This document shows, piece by piece, positions 24,849 to 33,144 of a stretch of DNA of 64,000 nt. Source of the DNA: Kitasatospora albolonga (GTDB taxonomy: Bacteria; Actinomycetota; Actinomycetes; Streptomycetales; Streptomycetaceae). Both the position numbers and the translations under genes were made by a program. Positions within the stretch are counted from its first letter, which is position 1; every line of letters begins with the position of its first letter. Location: positions 5,326,001 through 5,390,000 of the forward strand of contig CP020563.1 in NCBI GenBank assembly GCA_002082585.1, in the 5' to 3' direction. The notes beneath the pieces are model-generated. The model made no database searches and had not been told where the DNA came from. It worked only from the letters and a program-made list of their open reading frames with translations.

Positions 24849-25043
24849 GTGGCACGCGGCATCACTTACGAAGGGTTATGGTGGAAACCCCCCCTCGGGC
24901 CGGTCCGTATCCCCCCCACGGACCGGCCCGTTTTTTACGGGCCGTTTCCGGCCGACGCGGACCGCCGTACGGAACCGCAGCCGCAGCCGTGGTTTTCAGT
25001 CGCTGCCGGGGCTCCGTTCTCCCTTATAGGGGAGCATCTTTGA
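24849..25043 (+). CDS. Possible small protein with a TTA codon
   Basis: A 64-residue frame from GTG 24849, preceded by GGAG. The product (MARGITYEGLWWKPPLG at its start) is rich in aromatic residues and less Arg-rich than usual chance frames in this genome. Codon 10 is TTA. Against it: the frame runs straight through a strong hairpin and T tract at 24896-24936, and third-position G/C bias is weak. It may be a real small protein, a leader peptide, or chance. Confidence 0.3.
   Translation: MARGITYEGLWWKPPLGPVRIPPTDRPVFYGPFPADADRRTEPQPQPWFSVAAGAPFSLIGEHL
24896..24936 (+). terminator. Intrinsic terminator with T6 tract
   Basis: CGGGCCGGTCCGT pairs perfectly (13 bp) with ACGGACCGGCCCG around a 9-nt loop, followed directly by TTTTTT. 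T tracts are rare in Streptomyces, so this is one of the best intrinsic terminators in the window. No clear upstream gene on this strand uses it, since the gene ending nearest upstream is convergent. A possible -10 TATGGT lies at 24877. It may end a small RNA or act as an attenuator. Confidence 0.75.
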
Positions 25044-25190
25044 CCGGACGTCAGTGGAGCCCCTGACCGGCAGCGGGTATCACCAGCCCTGACCGGCAGC
25101 GGGTGTCCAGCCCCTGACCGGCGGCAGGCGCGCCAACCCTCTGACCGGCCGTAGGCACCACCAGCCCTGACCAGCCGTCAGCCCCTGCCC
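25041..25190. repeat. Six ~26-bp repeats with core CCCTGACCGGC
   Basis: TGACCGG (last copy TGACCAG) recurs at 25041, 25064, 25090, 25115, 25142 and 25168. The block lies just downstream of the aldo/keto reductase gene, whose stop region (GTCAGCCCC on the plus strand) is itself repeated at 25178. Confidence 0.85.
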
Positions 25191-25214
25191 TGCCCTGTCC
25201 CGCCCTGAGAGTCG

Positions 25215-26264
25215 TCAGCCCCGTCCCGCCCAGATGTTCGTCCCCTCGGTGTCCACCGCGAAGGCGTCGATCTCCTTCAGCTCCTCGGCCGTCAGCGCGG
25301 GCCCGGCCAGCGCCGCCACGTTCTCCTCCAGCTGCCGCACGCTCGACGCGCCGATCAGCGCCGACGTCATCCGGCTGTCGCGCAGCACCCACGCGATGGC
25401 CAGCTGGGCGAGCGACTGGCCCCGGCCCCGCGCGATGTCGTTCAGGCCGCGCAGCCGGCGCAGGACCTCCTCCGAGAGCAGTCCCGGGTCCAGCGACTTG
25501 CCCTGGGTGGCGCGCGAGCCCTCCGGGATGCCGTGCAGATATTTGTCGGTGAGCAGGCCCTGCGCGAGCGGCACGAAGGAGATGCAGCCCATGCCGGCCG
25601 CCTCCAGGGTGTCGAGCAGGCCGTCGTCCTCGATCCAGCGGTTGATCATGGAGTAGGACGGCTGGTGGATCAGGGCCGGGACGCCCATCTCCCTCAGCAG
25701 CCCGGCCGCCTCGGCCGTCTGCTCCGCGTTGTACGAGGAGACGCCCACGTACAGCGCCTTGCCCTGCCGCACAGCGGACGCCAGGGCGCCCATCGTCTCC
25801 TCCAGCGGGGTGTGCGGGTCGAAGCGGTGCGAGTAGAAGATGTCGACGTACTCCACACCCATCCGCTTCAGGGAGGCGTCGAGCGAGGAGAGCAGGTACT
25901 TGCGGGAGCCCCACTCGCCGTACGGGCCGGGGTGCATCAGATATCCGGCCTTGGTCGAGATGACCAGCTCGTCCCGGTATCGGGCGAAGTCCTGCGCGAA
26001 CAGCTTGCCGAAGTTCAGCTCGGCCGAGCCGGGCGGCGGTCCGTAGTTGTTCGCCAGGTCGAAGTGCGTCACCCCGAGGTCGAAGGCGCGGCGCAGGATC
26101 GCCCGCTGGGAGTCGAGCGCCCGGTCGTCCCCGAAGTTGTGCCACAGGCCCAGCGAGAGGGCGGGCAGCTTGAGACCGCTGCGGCCGGTGCGGCGGTATT
26201 CCATGGAGTCGTAGCGCGTATCGGCGGCGCGGTAGGAGAGGCCGGGGGAGAGGTAATCAGTCAC
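25215..26264 (-). CDS. Aldo/keto reductase, YghZ-like
   Basis: 349 residues, NADPH-dependent aldehyde reductase of the AKR14 type (E. coli YghZ reduces L-glyceraldehyde 3-phosphate). The catalytic tetrad can be seen in FDLANNYGPPPG (Asp, Tyr), STKAGY (Lys) and FYSHRFD (His), and the cofactor region ALIGASSVRQLEENV lies near the C terminus. AAGGAG lies 6 nt upstream of the GTG start. It is divergent from uppS. Confidence 0.92.
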   Translation of the reverse strand: MTDYLSPGLSYRAADTRYDSMEYRRTGRSGLKLPALSLGLWHNFGDDRALDSQRAILRRAFDLGVTHFDLANNYGPPPGSAELNFGKLFAQDFARYRDELVISTKAGYLMHPGPYGEWGSRKYLLSSLDASLKRMGVEYVDIFYSHRFDPHTPLEETMGALASAVRQGKALYVGVSSYNAEQTAEAAGLLREMGVPALIHQPSYSMINRWIEDDGLLDTLEAAGMGCISFVPLAQGLLTDKYLHGIPEGSRATQGKSLDPGLLSEEVLRRLRGLNDIARGRGQSLAQLAIAWVLRDSRMTSALIGASSVRQLEENVAALAGPALTAEELKEIDAFAVDTEGTNIWAGRG

Positions 26265-26514
26265 TTTCTCTCCTTATCACGGAGTTGTGACAGACCGGGT
26301 TGGGCCCCCGTGACCCGATCGCAGTAATGTGGCGGCTTCGGGGAACGCCGATGCGCGGCGCGGCTCAGGCCCGCCTGGACCCGTACTGACCTGTGCGGAT
26401 GGACCGGACCGGCCGTGCGGACCGTGCGGCGCTCCCCCGCGGGGGTGGACCCCGGACCCCCGGCGACGGGGAGGACGGGCCCCGGGCCCGTACGTTACCG
26501 AGAGGGTGGACTCT

Positions 26515-27276
26515 GTGAACTTCCGCGACCTGGTGTACAGGCTCTACGCGCGCCGGGTGGAAGGCCGCCTGGACCATGACCAGGTGCCGAAGCACATCGG
26601 GGTCATCCTCGACGGCAACCGCCGGTGGGCGAAGGCGTCCGGCGGCTCGGCCGTGCAGGGCCACCAGGCCGGTGCGGACAAGATCTCCGAGATGCTCGGC
26701 TGGTGCAGCGAGACCGATGTCGAGGTCGTCACTCTCTGGATGCTGTCCACGGACAACTTCGACCGGCCCGAGCACGAGCTGAAACCGCTCCTGCGCATCA
26801 TCGAGAACACCGTCCGCAACCTCGCCGCCGACGGGCGGTGGCGCGTCCACCACGTCGGCACCCTCGACCTGCTGCCCGCCGAGACGCAGACGGTGCTCAA
26901 GGAGGCCGAGCAGGCGACCTCCCACGTCGATGGGATACTCGTCAATGTCGCCGTCGGCTACGGCGGCCGCCAGGAGATCGCGGACGCCGTGCGCTCGCTG
27001 CTCCTGGAGCACTCGGAGAAGGGCACGACCTTCGAGGAGCTGGCCGAGATCGTCTCCACGGACCTGATCTCCGAGCACCTCTACACCCGTGGCCAGCCCG
27101 ACCCCGACCTCGTGATCCGTACCAGCGGGGAGCAGCGGCTGTCGGGCTTCATGCTCTGGCAGAGCGCCCATTCGGAGTACTACTTCTGCGAGGTCTTCTG
27201 GCCGGCCTTCCGCAAGGTCGACTTCCTGCGGGCACTGCGCGACTACGCCGCCCGCCACCGGCGCTACGGGGCCTGA
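26515..27276 (+). CDS. uppS: Isoprenyl transferase (undecaprenyl diphosphate synthase type)
   Basis: 253 residues. A cis-prenyltransferase that builds the polyprenyl carrier for cell wall synthesis. The catalytic Asp is D33 in ILDGNRRWAK, and RTSGEQRLSGFMLWQ is the C-terminal signature. GTG 26515 (VNFRDL) agrees with the usual MNLRDL start of Streptomyces homologues as I recall them. GTG 26506 is an alternative, 9 nt behind a TACGTT -10 element. The stop codon begins a tandem repeat. Confidence 0.93.
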   Translation: MNFRDLVYRLYARRVEGRLDHDQVPKHIGVILDGNRRWAKASGGSAVQGHQAGADKISEMLGWCSETDVEVVTLWMLSTDNFDRPEHELKPLLRIIENTVRNLAADGRWRVHHVGTLDLLPAETQTVLKEAEQATSHVDGILVNVAVGYGGRQEIADAVRSLLLEHSEKGTTFEELAEIVSTDLISEHLYTRGQPDPDLVIRTSGEQRLSGFMLWQSAHSEYYFCEVFWPAFRKVDFLRALRDYAARHRRYGA

Positions 27277-27397
27277 TCCCCGCAGGGCAGCCACGGGGCC
27301 TGATCCCCGCAGGGCGGTCACGGGCCTGATCCCTCTGCAGGGCGGCCACGGGCCCTGATCCCCGCAGGGCGGCCACGGGGCCTGATCCCGCCGGGCA
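27272..27397. repeat. Five ~27-bp tandem repeats beginning at the uppS stop codon
   Basis: The unit CCTGATCCCCGCAGGGCGG (plus CCACGGGG) starts at 27272, 27299, 27325, 27354 and 27381. The TGA within the first unit is the uppS stop codon and TGA is kept in every copy. Confidence 0.93.
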
Positions 27398-27475
27398 CCG
27401 CCTGACGCCGCCTGGCATCGCCTTCAAGCAAGCCTCCCGGAAACCGCCGGTCCGCCCCCTACCGCCGTGGTCCCC

Positions 27476-27505
27476 GATGACTCCCCTCCTCACAGGGGAG
27501 TCATC
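27476..27505 (+). terminator. Hairpin downstream of uppS
   Basis: GATGACTCCCCT and AGGGGAGTCATC form a perfect 12-bp stem with a 6-nt loop. No T tract. Confidence 0.7.
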
Positions 27506-27830
27506 GCGCGTCCACCGGGACTTCTCCACACCGTGTCATATGCAGCGGCATGGCTTCGGGCCGAAGAGGGAATACCCCTGACAGGTCGACATCCGGTCAC
27601 CAACCAGGCGGATGTCGCATCCAAGTGAGCGGCACCCAGTCCGCTCGCCCGGGAGGCCCTTTGCACACGAAGGACCGTAGACACCGCGGACGCAGTCAGC
27701 CTGCGGCCGACGCGGAGGCCGTGGTCCGGCCCGCGCACAGGGGCCCGATCCCGGTCCGTCCTCTCCCTTCGGGAAGCTCCGCGACCGTTCGTCGCACTCC
27801 CCGACCTCGTCCGAGGGGGTACGTCCTTCC
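27506..27830. other. Region upstream of the PhoH gene
   Basis: 325 bp. A 95-codon open frame (27550-27837, plus strand) overlaps the first 7 nt of the PhoH gene, but its third-position G/C bias is weak and its product is Arg/Pro rich. TACGTC at 27820 lies 5 nt before the first PhoH GTG and could be a -10 for a leaderless transcript. Nothing else was recognised. Confidence 0.4.
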
Positions 27831-29153
27831 GTGGTGACCAGTACTAAGCGCCGCTTGCCCGACAGGCGCACATACGTTCTCGACACCAGCGTCCTGCTGG
27901 CCGATCCCGGTGCCATGTCCCGCTTCGACGAGCACGAGGTCGTGCTGCCGATCGTGGTGGTCACGGAGCTGGAGGCCAAACGGCACCATCCGGAGCTCGG
28001 GTACTTCGCCCGGCAGGCCCTGCGCCTGCTGGACGACTTCCGCATCCGGTACGGCCGGCTGGACGCCCCGATCCCGCTCGGGGATCTGGGCGGGACGCTC
28101 CGTGTCGAACTCAACCACTCCGACCCGGGCATACTGCCCGCCGGGTACCGGCTGGGGGACAACGACTCGCGTATCCTCGCGGTCGCCCGCAACCTCCAGG
28201 CGGAGGGGTACGACGTCACGGTCGTCTCCAAGGACCTGCCCCTGCGGATCAAGGCGTCCTCGGTCGGCCTCCTCGCCGAGGAGTACCGCGCCGAACTGGC
28301 CATCACCGACTCCGGCTGGACCGGGATGACCGATCTGTCCCTCTCGGGGGAGCAGGTCGACCTCCTCTTCAGTGAGGAGACGCTGTACGTCCCCGAGGCC
28401 GCCGAGCTGCCCGTCCACACCGGCCTGGTCCTCCAGTCCGAGCGCGGCAAGGCGCTCGGCCGGGTCACGGCCGAGGGCAATGTGCGGCTCGTGCGGGGCG
28501 ACCGGGAGGCGTTCGGCATCCACGGCCGCAGCGCCGAGCAGCGGATCGCCCTCGATCTGCTCCTCGACCCGGACGTCGGCATCGTCTCGCTGGGCGGCCG
28601 GGCGGGCACCGGAAAGTCGGCGCTGGCCCTCTGCGCCGGACTGGAAGCAGTGCTGGAGCGTCAGCAGCACAAGAAGGTGATGGTTTTCCGGCCGCTGTAC
28701 GCGGTCGGCGGCCAGGAGCTCGGCTATCTCCCCGGCAGCGAGGCCGAGAAGATGAGCCCCTGGGCGCAGGCGGTCTTCGACACGCTCTCGGCGGTCGCCG
28801 GGCGCGAGGTCATCGAGGAGGTGCTGGGGCGCGGGATGCTGGAGGTCCTGCCGCTCACCCACATCCGGGGGCGCTCGCTCCACGACGCCTTCGTGATCGT
28901 CGACGAGGCGCAGTCGCTCGAGCGGAACGTCCTGCTGACCGTGTTGTCCCGGATCGGGGCGAATTCCCGTGTGGTGCTCACCCATGACGTGGCCCAGCGG
29001 GACAACCTCCGGGTCGGCCGGTACGACGGAGTCGTCGCCGTGGTCGAGAAGCTGAAGGGGCATCCGCTCTTCGCGCATGTGACGCTCACACGTTCGGAGC
29101 GTTCGCAGATCGCCGCACTGGTGACCGAAATGCTGGAGGAAGGGCACATCTGA
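27831..29153 (+). CDS. phoH: PIN-PhoH fusion protein (PhoH2 type)
   Basis: 440 residues from the first of two adjacent GTG codons (27831, 27834). The N-terminal PIN nuclease domain (about 12-150) starts with YVLDTSVLL and has further acidic residues at TELEAKRH and GDNDSRILA. The PhoH ATPase domain has Walker [12 protein letters not shown] (about 255-265) and Walker [10 protein letters not shown]. Studied PhoH2 proteins couple RNA unwinding to cleavage. No ribosome binding site is visible. A terminator hairpin follows. Confidence 0.92.
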   Translation: MVTSTKRRLPDRRTYVLDTSVLLADPGAMSRFDEHEVVLPIVVVTELEAKRHHPELGYFARQALRLLDDFRIRYGRLDAPIPLGDLGGTLRVELNHSDPGILPAGYRLGDNDSRILAVARNLQAEGYDVTVVSKDLPLRIKASSVGLLAEEYRAELAITDSGWTGMTDLSLSGEQVDLLFSEETLYVPEAAELPVHTGLVLQSERGKALGRVTAEGNVRLVRGDREAFGIHGRSAEQRIALDLLLDPDVGIVSLGGRAGTGKSALALCAGLEAVLERQQHKKVMVFRPLYAVGGQELGYLPGSEAEKMSPWAQAVFDTLSAVAGREVIEEVLGRGMLEVLPLTHIRGRSLHDAFVIVDEAQSLERNVLLTVLSRIGANSRVVLTHDVAQRDNLRVGRYDGVVAVVEKLKGHPLFAHVTLTRSERSQIAALVTEMLEEGHI

Positions 29154-29169
29154 CCTGCATGTCCCGTTC

Positions 29170-29208
29170 ATGCCGCCCGGCGAGCCAAAGAGCTTAGCCG
29201 GGCGGCAT
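29170..29208 (+). terminator. Terminator of the PhoH gene
   Basis: ATGCCGCCCGGC and GCCGGGCGGCAT form a perfect 12-bp stem around a 15-nt loop, 17 nt after the stop codon. Confidence 0.75.
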
Positions 29209-29542
29209 CGTGTTGTGCCGTCATTTCCGCCGAACCGATGGCCTAAATGAGGTGTGACCTTTCCCACTCGGCACAGAATTGCCCCGTGGCATCGCCGTCC
29301 GGCAGAGTCTTGCTTCCGTCAGGCCCCGCATACGGCACTTGGGCACCTCCAGAGGCGCCACGCACCACACAACTCCACACGAACCGCCCGTATGCCGCCC
29401 GCGAGCACCACGCGGCAGCCTCCTCACCGGGGTTGCCCAACGGGCCCGTGCCTCCCGTGACCCACGCAGTAGGGAGGCCAGCGCCAGGGGCACGAACGCG
29501 CCCGCGAGGTCACCTAAGCGGACGATGCTGGAAGGACACCAT
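29209..29542. other. Long upstream region of the SLT gene
   Basis: 334 bp. Cell-wall hydrolase genes of this type in Streptomyces are often behind a cyclic di-AMP (ydaO) riboswitch, but I could not find its conserved blocks here. TGTGAC...CAGAAT near 29250-29280 is a weak promoter-like pair with 15-nt spacing. No gene is supported. Confidence 0.4.
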
Positions 29543-30274
29543 GTGAGCCGGATCTCGGTCCGGGGGTTCGCCGTGGCATCTGCCACCGCGGTCACCACCG
29601 TTGGCGCCGTCGTAGGCGTTGCCGCGGGCGGCGCACCTGCCGCCGATGACAACAACTTCGAGGCAGCCGCAGCCGACACCACGCTGCTCGCAGACATCCC
29701 CACGGGCCAGCAGGCCCAGGTGCAGATCGCCTCGCTGACGCAGCAGGCCGACGCCCAGGCATTCGCCGCCGACGCCGCCGCGAAGAAGTCGGCCGAGGAG
29801 TCCGCCCGCATCCAGGCCGCCAAGGACGCCAAGTCCAAGAAGCAGGCGGCCGAGGAGCGGGTCGAGGCCGAGCGCCTGGCCGCCGAGAAGGCGGCCAAGG
29901 AGAAGAAGGAGAAGGAAGAGGCCGAGCGCGCCAGCCGGTCCTCCGTCCGCGACGCCTCCTCGTTCGCCACCCAGGGCTCGTACACCGTGGCCCAGGTCCA
30001 GGCGATGGCCCGTCAGATGGTCCCCGCCGACCAGTTCCAGTGCTTCAGCAACATCGTGAACCACGAGTCGACCTGGAACTACCGCGCGGTCAACCCGTCC
30101 TCCGGTGCGTACGGACTGATGCAGGCCCTCCCGGGCCACAAGATGTCCTCCGCCGGTGCCGACTGGCAGACCAACCCGGCCACCCAGATCAAGTGGGGCC
30201 TCAGCTACATGGACAGCCGCTACGGCTCCCCGTGCGGCGCCTGGTCCTTCTGGCAGGCCAACAACTGGTACTAG
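29543..30274 (+). CDS. Secreted protein with transglycosylase SLT domain
   Basis: 243 residues from GTG 29543, with GGAAGGA about 6 nt upstream. The N-terminal hydrophobic segment ending in AGGAPAAD is a signal peptide. Residues 75-145 form a highly charged Ala/Lys/Glu coiled coil. The C-terminal domain (about 155-243) has NHESTWNYRAVNPSSGAYGL, with the catalytic Glu and the GLMQ motif of lytic transglycosylases. It should cleave or bind peptidoglycan outside the cell. The end WSFWQANNWY is typical of Streptomyces SLT proteins. Confidence 0.88.
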   Translation: MSRISVRGFAVASATAVTTVGAVVGVAAGGAPAADDNNFEAAAADTTLLADIPTGQQAQVQIASLTQQADAQAFAADAAAKKSAEESARIQAAKDAKSKKQAAEERVEAERLAAEKAAKEKKEKEEAERASRSSVRDASSFATQGSYTVAQVQAMARQMVPADQFQCFSNIVNHESTWNYRAVNPSSGAYGLMQALPGHKMSSAGADWQTNPATQIKWGLSYMDSRYGSPCGAWSFWQANNWY

Positions 30275-30281
30275 AGGCCGA

Positions 30282-30304
30282 CGGGGTCCGGGAAACGGAC
30301 CCCG
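30282..30304 (+). terminator. First hairpin after the SLT gene
   Basis: CGGGGTCCG and CGGACCCCG (9 bp) enclose the loop GGAAA, 8 nt after the stop codon. Confidence 0.6.
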
Positions 30305-30314
30305 CCCCGGCTCC

Positions 30315-30352
30315 GTGAAGCCCCCCACCGCGTACGCGGTGGGGGGCTTCAC
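30315..30352 (+). terminator. Second, perfect hairpin after the SLT gene
   Basis: A 38-bp perfect palindrome with arms GTGAAGCCCCCCACCGCGT and complement, directly behind the first hairpin. The pair should terminate efficiently. Confidence 0.8.
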
Positions 30353-30420
30353 GCGTGTACGGTCGCATCCGGCGACCCATGTCGGCGCTGGGGAGCGAAG
30401 ACGGGGGAAGGGAAAGAGAC

Positions 30421-31842
30421 ATGTCAAAACTACCGGGCTGGCTGGGCCGCTTCGGGTCCGAACTGACGGAGCTGGGCGCACGCCTGGAAGAGCGCCGGGC
30501 GCGCGCCGTCGAGGACGACGACCCCCTCGGAGACGCCGGGCCCCCCGTGGCCCCGGCGGCACAGGACCCCGGGCAGGTGCCCGCGCCGCCCTCGTACGCC
30601 CCCTCCGTCGCCGCCAAGCCCGATCCGGTCGCGGCGATTCCGTGGGGGATGCGGGTCGCGGCCGAGGCCGGGTGGCGGCTGCTCGTCCTCGCGGGGACCC
30701 TCTGGGTGCTGATGCAGGTGATCACCGCCGTACAGCTCGTGGTGCTCGCCTTCTCCGCCGCCCTGCTCATCACCGCGATGCTCCAGCCGACCGTGGTCCG
30801 GCTCAAGGGGATCGGGCTGCCGCACGGGCTCGCCACCGCCGTGACCGGGGTGCTCGGGTTCGTCATCATCGGCCTGGTCGGCTGGTTCGTGGTGTGGCAG
30901 GTGATGGAGAACCTCGACACGCTCTCCGACCGGGTCCGCGACGGCATCGACGAGCTGAAGCGCTGGCTGCTGGACAGCCCCTTCCATGTCACCGAGTCGC
31001 AGATCAACGACATCGCCAAGAACCTCAACGACACCATCGGCACCAACACGGAGGAGATCACCTCCGCCGGGCTCCAGGGCGTCACCTTCATGGTGGAGTT
31101 CCTCACCGGTCTGCTGCTGGCGATGTTCTCCACGATCTTCCTGCTCTACGACGGCCGGCGGATCTGGGAGTGGTCGCTCAAGCTGGTGCCCGCCGCCGCC
31201 CGCCCCGGTGTCGCCGGGGCCGGACCGCGCGCCTGGCGCACCCTGACCGCCTACGTACGCGGCACGGTGCTCGTCGCCCTGATCGACGCCATCTTCATCG
31301 GCCTCGGCCTCTACTTCCTCAACGTCCCGCTCGCGGTGCCGCTGGCCGTCTTCATCTTCCTGTTCGCCTTCATCCCGCTCGTCGGTGCCGTGGTCTCCGG
31401 AGCGCTGGCCGTGGTCGTCGCGCTCGTCACCGAAGGGGTGTGGACCGCGCTGTGGGCGCTGGTGGTGGTCCTGGCCGTGCAGCAGATCGAGGGCCACATC
31501 CTCCAGCCGTTCATCCTCGGCCGGGCGGTGCGGGTCCACCCGCTGGCCGTGGTCCTCGCGGTGGCGACGGGCGGCCTGGTCGCGGGCATCGGCGGCGCGG
31601 TGGTCGCCGTACCGCTGGTCGCCGTGACCAATACGGTGGTCGGCTATCTGCGGTCGTACGGTTCCCCGGGACCGGTCGGCGGACAGCACGGGGCCACCGC
31701 GCTGGGGATCGCCCCGGCCTCGCCACCGACCTCACCACCGGCCGCGTCGCAGCCCGCCGCGGCACCGCCGGGCCCGGCGGACGAGCCGGGCGGTGACCCC
31801 GAACCCCCGGCGCGGTCCGAGGGCGAGCCGCCGCAGAAGTAG
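30421..31842 (+). CDS. AI-2E family transporter (permease)
   Basis: 473 residues. A charged cytoplasmic N terminus (1-75) precedes about eight membrane helices with the AI-2E_transport signature, including FAFIPLVGA and QQIEGHILQPFILGR near the end. Family members export small molecules or act as Na+/H+ antiporters; the substrate here is unknown. The last 60 residues are Pro/Ala/Gly rich. GGGAAAGAG precedes the ATG. Confidence 0.87.
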   Translation: MSKLPGWLGRFGSELTELGARLEERRARAVEDDDPLGDAGPPVAPAAQDPGQVPAPPSYAPSVAAKPDPVAAIPWGMRVAAEAGWRLLVLAGTLWVLMQVITAVQLVVLAFSAALLITAMLQPTVVRLKGIGLPHGLATAVTGVLGFVIIGLVGWFVVWQVMENLDTLSDRVRDGIDELKRWLLDSPFHVTESQINDIAKNLNDTIGTNTEEITSAGLQGVTFMVEFLTGLLLAMFSTIFLLYDGRRIWEWSLKLVPAAARPGVAGAGPRAWRTLTAYVRGTVLVALIDAIFIGLGLYFLNVPLAVPLAVFIFLFAFIPLVGAVVSGALAVVVALVTEGVWTALWALVVVLAVQQIEGHILQPFILGRAVRVHPLAVVLAVATGGLVAGIGGAVVAVPLVAVTNTVVGYLRSYGSPGPVGGQHGATALGIAPASPPTSPPAASQPAAAPPGPADEPGGDPEPPARSEGEPPQK

Positions 31843-31848
31843 ACACGA

Positions 31849-31884
31849 AGGAGCCCCGGGACGGTCGGTCGTCCCGGGGCTCCT
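31849..31884. terminator. Bidirectional terminator
   Basis: AGGAGCCCCGGGACG and its complement form a perfect 15-bp stem with a 6-nt loop between the AI-2E gene and the convergent ahpD. Confidence 0.8.
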
Positions 31885-31910
31885 GCGTGTGTCAGAGGTG
31901 GTGCGGGTGA

Positions 31911-32444
31911 CTACTCGGCGAGTACGGCCTCGGCGTCGAGGGTCACACCGACCGCCTGGATCACCGAAGCGACCTTGACGGCTTCCTGGATCGTCTCCCG
32001 GTCCACGCCGGCCTTGCGGAGCACCTGCTCGTGGGAGTCCAGGCACTGGCCGCAGCCGTTGATCGCGGAGACGGCGAGCGACCACAGCTCGAAGTCGACC
32101 TTCTCCACGCCCGGGTTGCCGATGACGTTCATCCGCAGGCCCGCGCGGAGCGTGCCGTACTCCGGGTCCGACAGCAGGTGCCGGGTCCGGTAGAAGACGT
32201 TGTTCATGGCCATGATGGCCGCCGCCGACTTCGCCGCGGTGTACGCCTCCGGCGAGAGGTTGGCCTTCGCCTCGGGCTCCAGCTCGCGCAGCACCTTCGG
32301 CGAGCGCGAGGCGATCGCGCAGGCCAGCACGGTGCCCCACAGCTGCTGCTTCGGGAGGTCGCTGTTGCCGATGACCGAGCCGAGGTTCAGCTTCAGGTCC
32401 TTGGCGAAGTCCGGTATGGCGGACTTCAGTTCGTCGAGAGCCAT
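31911..32444 (-). CDS. ahpD: Alkyl hydroperoxide reductase AhpD
   Basis: 177 residues, all-helical carboxymuconolactone decarboxylase fold. The active-site motif is C131-G-Q-C134 with H138 close by. AhpD passes electrons (via lipoamide systems in mycobacteria) to AhpC, taking the place of AhpF. It starts 12 bp after ahpC and is surely cotranscribed with it. Confidence 0.95.
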   Translation of the reverse strand: MALDELKSAIPDFAKDLKLNLGSVIGNSDLPKQQLWGTVLACAIASRSPKVLRELEPEAKANLSPEAYTAAKSAAAIMAMNNVFYRTRHLLSDPEYGTLRAGLRMNVIGNPGVEKVDFELWSLAVSAINGCGQCLDSHEQVLRKAGVDRETIQEAVKVASVIQAVGVTLDAEAVLAE

Positions 32445-32456
32445 GTCGGTATCAGC

Positions 32457-33011
32457 TCACTCGCCCGAGAGGAGCGCGACCGGGTCGAGGGTGTTCTCGC
32501 CCTTGGTCCAGTTGCACGGGCACAGCTCGTCGGTCTGCAGGGCGTCCAGGACCCGCAGGACCTCCTTGGGGTTACGGCCCACGGAACCGGCGGTCACCAT
32601 CGTGAACTGGATCTCGTTGTTCTGGTCGACGATGAAGACGGCGCGCTGCGCGAAGCCGTCCTCGCCCTCGATGCCGAGGTCACGCATGAGCTCGTGCTTC
32701 GAGTCGGCCAGCATCGGGAAGGGCAGGTCGGTCAGGTCCGGGTGGTCCTTGCGCCAGGCGTGGTGCACGAACTCGGAGTCACCGGAGAAACCGAGGATCT
32801 GGGCGTCGCGGTCGGCGAACTCCTCGTTCAGCTTGCCGAAGGCGGCGATCTCCGTGGGGCAGACGAACGTGAAGTCCTTCGGCCACGCGAAGACGATCTT
32901 CCACTTGCCCTCGTAGGTCTTGTGGTTGATCTGCTCGAACTCCTTGCCGCTCTCCAGCGAGACACAAGCAGTCAGGTCGAACTCGGGGAACTTGTCACCG
33001 ACAGTGAGCAC
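32457..33011 (-). CDS. ahpC: Alkyl hydroperoxide reductase AhpC (peroxiredoxin)
   Basis: 184 residues. The peroxidatic cysteine is C51 in FVCPTE; C164 and C166 in ELCPCNW are the resolving cysteines near the C terminus. The enzyme reduces organic peroxides and hydrogen peroxide. GTG 33011 has AAGGAG 6-7 nt upstream. It is first in the ahpC-ahpD operon and divergent from oxyR, which normally activates it on peroxide stress. A hairpin lies in its short leader. Confidence 0.96.
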   Translation of the reverse strand: MLTVGDKFPEFDLTACVSLESGKEFEQINHKTYEGKWKIVFAWPKDFTFVCPTEIAAFGKLNEEFADRDAQILGFSGDSEFVHHAWRKDHPDLTDLPFPMLADSKHELMRDLGIEGEDGFAQRAVFIVDQNNEIQFTMVTAGSVGRNPKEVLRVLDALQTDELCPCNWTKGENTLDPVALLSGE

Positions 33012-33031
33012 GCGCTCTCCTTGCAACGTCT

Positions 33032-33056
33032 GGAACTCCCTTTTTGGGGGAGTTCC
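33032..33056 (-). promoter_or_regulatory. Hairpin in the ahpC leader
   Basis: GGAACTCCC and GGGAGTTCC form a perfect 9-bp stem around a T-rich 7-nt loop, ending 21 nt before the ahpC start codon. It would sit in the 5' leader just ahead of the ribosome binding site and could stabilise the mRNA or affect translation. Confidence 0.6.
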
Positions 33057-33110
33057 TGAGGGTTGGACGAGATCCACCTTGGCACAGAGTGCATTGATCA
33101 GGGAAATAGC

Positions 33111-33116
33111 TACACT
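33111..33116 (+). promoter_or_regulatory. oxyR -10 element TACACT
   Basis: TACACT lies about 30 nt before the oxyR start. No good -35 is seen, as expected for an autoregulated gene. The A+T-rich stretch just upstream (ATTGATCAGGGAAATAGCTA) probably holds the OxyR site serving both directions. Confidence 0.4.
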
Positions 33117-33144
33117 CGGTCGTGATGATCGGAGGTGCCTATCA

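Noticed and set aside
27272..27397. Possible CRISPR array
   Set aside because: Units of about 27 bp follow one another without unique spacers and there are no cas genes. The same holds for the other repeat blocks.
29209..29542. ydaO (cyclic di-AMP) riboswitch before the SLT gene
   Set aside because: Expected from the gene type, but I could not find the conserved GGGGGAACC-like and GGGUGAA-like blocks on the plus strand.
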